This document shows, one piece after another, positions 61,751-64,000 of a DNA stretch of 64,000 nucleotides. The notes beneath the pieces were generated by a model. That model was not told the origin of the DNA, did not search any database, and saw nothing but the letters and a program-made list of their open reading frames with translations. The position numbers and the translations under genes were made by a program. Where the stretch lies: contig JAUCQB010000171.1 of assembly GCA_030372985.1 (NCBI GenBank), positions 23,695 to 87,694 of the forward strand. Direction: 5' to 3'. The stretch comes from Phycisphaerae bacterium (lineage in GTDB: Bacteria > Planctomycetota > Phycisphaerae > UBA1845 > PWPN01). The stretch's first letter is position 1, and every line of letters begins with the position of its first letter.

Positions 61751-61785
61751 GAGGCGGGCCGGCGTTTCGCAGTCCGGTCCGCCTC
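61751..61785 (+). terminator. Strong hairpin between the two multidomain secreted-protein genes
   Basis: GAGGCGGGCCGG (61751-61762) pairs with CCGGTCCGCCTC (61774-61785), a 12-bp stem with one G-T wobble and an 11-nt loop. It starts 18 bp after the stop of the upstream gene. No U-tract follows. Confidence 0.6.
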
Positions 61786-61929
61786 CCCGACCGGCGGACG
61801 ATAATGCCGAACGGGTCGGCAAGCCTGGTCCGCCGCCGGCGGGCCGAGACGGCTCCGGACCGTGTTCTTCGGTCCCGGATAGAGCCTGGAAGTTGCGTTT
61901 TTCATGTCCTTTTCAAGAGGGAGGTTCTC

Positions 61930-64000
61930 ATGCTCACATCATCGATGCCGTTGCCTGGGCAAGTCACTCGCCGGTTCGCGGCGGGGCTGTTGTGCCTGGG
62001 CGTGGTGGCCGCGGTCGGCACCGCCGCGATGGCGGCTCAACCGAGCGGCAGCAAGCTCGGCCCGCACCTGATTCTGAGCTACACGAATCCGTGCTATGAC
62101 TTCCTCATGGCCCGCGCCCGGGTCATTAAGATTCTTGATTGTGACGGGACCATGATGACGGCGGTAAGGGACTTGAAAACCCTTTGCCCGGACGCGATCT
62201 CGGTGTGCCGCATCTACACGACGCAGAGCTACAACATCGGACAGGATCCGACCTGGGCTGCGCAACATTTCTGGACCAACGTCCTGGCGCCGCCGCTCAA
62301 CGCGCTTTCTCCTGCGGACAAGGCACTGATCGACTACGTCGAGGGGCCGAATGAGTGCGACAGCACACCGTGCTGGGGCACGGTGCAGAATGCCCAGTGG
62401 TTGAACGACTTCTGGGTGGCGCTGGCACCGCTGATCGCCAACGCAGGGTTCCGGCCGTGCGCGTTCAGCATCCCGGTGGGCAACCCGCCGGGCACGCTGG
62501 CCGAGATGCAGGCTCAGCTCAACGCCATCGCCCCGGCCCTGAGAGTGTGCAAGCAGTACGGCGGTGCGTGGAGCTATCATTCGTATACCATTCTGTACAC
62601 GACCGACGTGAACGTCGAACTGTGGTACTCGCTGCGATATCGGCAGTTCTATGACTACTTCGCCACGGCTCATCCGGACTTGCTGGACCTGCCCATCATC
62701 TTCACGGAGGGCGGCGTCGACGGACAGACGGGTCCGGAGGGGCCGGGCTGGATGGGCGGCGGCGACGCGGCAAAGTACCAGAACTGGCTCGATTGGCACG
62801 ATGCGAGGATGCGCGAGGACCCGCAGGTCCTGGGTTGCACCCTTTTCCAGACGGGGTCGCCGGGCTGGACGTCCTTCAATATCGACCCCATCGCCCCGTG
62901 GCTGGTGTCGCACCTGAACAGCATTCCTTTCGGTCCGCCGGATGCTCCGACGGGGCTCACCGCGACGCCGGGCAACGGCCAGGTGGCGCTGAGCTGGAAC
63001 GCCTCGGCCGGCGCGACCAGCTATGACGTGAAGCGGTCGACCGTCAGCGGCGGCCCGTACAGTGTGATCGCCAACGACATCACCTCCACCAGCTACACGA
63101 ACACCGGCCTGACCAACGGAGTCACCTATTACTTCGTGGTCTCGGCAGCCAACAGCGAGGGTGAAAGCCCGAACTCCGCCGAGGCAAGCGCCACGCCGCA
63201 GCTTCCGGTGCCGCCGGTCCCGACCGGATTGAGCGCAACGCCTGGAAACGGCCAGGTTGCGCTGGCGTGGAACATCAGTGCCGGGGCGACGAGTTATAAC
63301 GTCAAGCGATCGACAACCAGCGGGGGCCCATATACGACGATCGCCAGCCCGACGACGAACAGCTACACCAACACCGGGTTGACCAATGGGACCACCTACT
63401 ACTACGTGGTCTCGGCGGTTAATGCGGCCGGCGAGAGCGCCAATTCCAGCCAGGTCAGTGCCACGCCCACCAACGCCGTCGTTGCCGAGGACTTCAACAG
63501 CATGCCTTCGTGGTCGTCGAGCTTCGACGCTTCGTGGGGCTCTGCGGCCACCTGGTCGATCGTGGGCGGCGGTCAGGCGGGCAATGGCCTCCAGACGGCG
63601 CGGTCCTCGCCGGGCTCGTCATGCAAGGTGAAGGTGTACAACCTCTCCGCCAACGCCAACTACCAGGTTTCGGTGTGGATCAAGTGTCCGAGCGGCTCGT
63701 CGTATTGGGCGGAGTGCGCTTTCAAACTCGGCAACTACTCGGCCCAGGACTTTGACGCCAATTCGGGCACCTGGACGATGATCAAGAAGTTCGCCAGTGA
63801 CGGGACCAACGGCAACGGCAACACCTGGACGCAGTACTCGGTCAACTTTGCCAGCGGCAGCAGCACGCAAATGAGCGTGGGCTTCAAGCTGGGTTCCTCC
63901 AGCGGTACGGGACCGACCGTTCAGTGGGACACGCTCCGGGTGACGCAACTGGCTTCCGTTCCGACGATCGCGCTGTCGCCGACGTCGCTGGCCCCCTCGT
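61930..64000 (+). CDS. Secreted glycosidase-like protein with two FN3 domains and a repeated CBM module (3' end outside window)
   Basis: The frame is open from the ATG at 61930 (GGAGG five bases upstream) to the right edge, 690 codons so far. A signal peptide (FAAGLLCLGVVAAVGTAAMA) is followed by a TIM-barrel-like domain (about 40-330; YVEGPNECDSTPCW with a predicted NE catalytic pair, then LPIIFTEGGVDG). Two FN3 domains follow (about 335-430 and 430-515; each with GNGQVALxW and TSYxVKRST). A CBM-like module then reads FNSMPSWSSSFDASWGSAAT, nearly identical to the C-terminal module of the preceding protein. A start resembling the BACON-like part (SPTSLAPS) is cut by the edge. It is a paralogous partner of the upstream gene. 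Confidence 0.85.
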   Translation, partial: MLTSSMPLPGQVTRRFAAGLLCLGVVAAVGTAAMAAQPSGSKLGPHLILSYTNPCYDFLMARARVIKILDCDGTMMTAVRDLKTLCPDAISVCRIYTTQSYNIGQDPTWAAQHFWTNVLAPPLNALSPADKALIDYVEGPNECDSTPCWGTVQNAQWLNDFWVALAPLIANAGFRPCAFSIPVGNPPGTLAEMQAQLNAIAPALRVCKQYGGAWSYHSYTILYTTDVNVELWYSLRYRQFYDYFATAHPDLLDLPIIFTEGGVDGQTGPEGPGWMGGGDAAKYQNWLDWHDARMREDPQVLGCTLFQTGSPGWTSFNIDPIAPWLVSHLNSIPFGPPDAPTGLTATPGNGQVALSWNASAGATSYDVKRSTVSGGPYSVIANDITSTSYTNTGLTNGVTYYFVVSAANSEGESPNSAEASATPQLPVPPVPTGLSATPGNGQVALAWNISAGATSYNVKRSTTSGGPYTTIASPTTNSYTNTGLTNGTTYYYVVSAVNAAGESANSSQVSATPTNAVVAEDFNSMPSWSSSFDASWGSAATWSIVGGGQAGNGLQTARSSPGSSCKVKVYNLSANANYQVSVWIKCPSGSSYWAECAFKLGNYSAQDFDANSGTWTMIKKFASDGTNGNGNTWTQYSVNFASGSSTQMSVGFKLGSSSGTGPTVQWDTLRVTQLASVPTIALSPTSLAPS

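Overview
The window looks like chromosomal DNA of a Planctomycetota bacterium, probably Phycisphaerae-like. This is inferred from content, with no 16S or marker tree. The DNA is GC-rich. It has a MoxR/DUF58/VWA membrane cluster, a CxxC 'GYNLRGL' zinc-ribbon membrane protein, a system II cytochrome c maturation pair (ResB-CcsA), a prepilin-type secreted protein, dockerin-like EF-hand tails and many exported glycoside hydrolases. Spacers are rich in dispersed palindromic and text-like repeats, a style common in this phylum.

Layout. 1-6.2 kb (minus): moxR, DUF58, a BatA-like VWA protein and a second VWA protein that runs off the left edge. 6.6-10.3 kb: zinc-ribbon membrane protein, two-domain glycosyltransferase, exported nitrilase-family hydrolase. 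10.3-20.1 kb: GH123/DUF4091 protein, ccsA (with an unusual DUF805 insertion), resB, and an NPCBM-GH36 alpha-galactosidase. 20.6-27.4 kb is an accessory region: three small putative HTH genes leading into a TIR-like effector gene, a thioredoxin, tandem repeats, a MITE-like element, an RdgC-like gene and a convergent type II restriction-modification pair with an XcyI-family nuclease. 27.7-33 kb: coiled-coil membrane protein, an internally deleted enolase relic, an EF-G paralogue lacking the switch II His, a frameshifted lipoprotein gene and a second MITE-like copy. 33-43.9 kb: heterodimeric ABC exporter, Tat-exported isomerase-like protein, trpB, MBL-fold hydrolase with a 174-bp tandem duplication of its 3' end, PpiC-type lipoprotein, ispG. 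44.1-45.9 kb: an overlapping three-gene operon headed by a TIGR04255-like protein. 46-53.4 kb: glycyl-tRNA synthetase, UPF0175 antitoxin with a broken PIN toxin, LOG protein, cyclophilin, mannose-6-phosphate isomerase, groES-groEL. 53.7-64 kb: prepilin-like protein and three very large secreted multidomain proteins, the last cut by the window edge.

How genes work together. MoxR is expected to act on the VWA/DUF58 proteins. ResB and CcsA form one heme-handling complex. The two ABC half-transporters have complementary degenerate sites and should form one heterodimer. The glycoside hydrolases, NPCBM, discoidin, CBM and FN3 modules point to a polysaccharide-degrading lifestyle. The accessory region is the best place to look for undescribed biology: the TIR-effector cassette at 20.6-22.3 kb and the TIGR04255-like operon at 44.1-45.9 kb are the main candidates.

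Two genuine genes are open at the window edges (1-1693 minus, 61930-64000 plus). No tRNA, rRNA, CRISPR array or complete insertion sequence was recognised.
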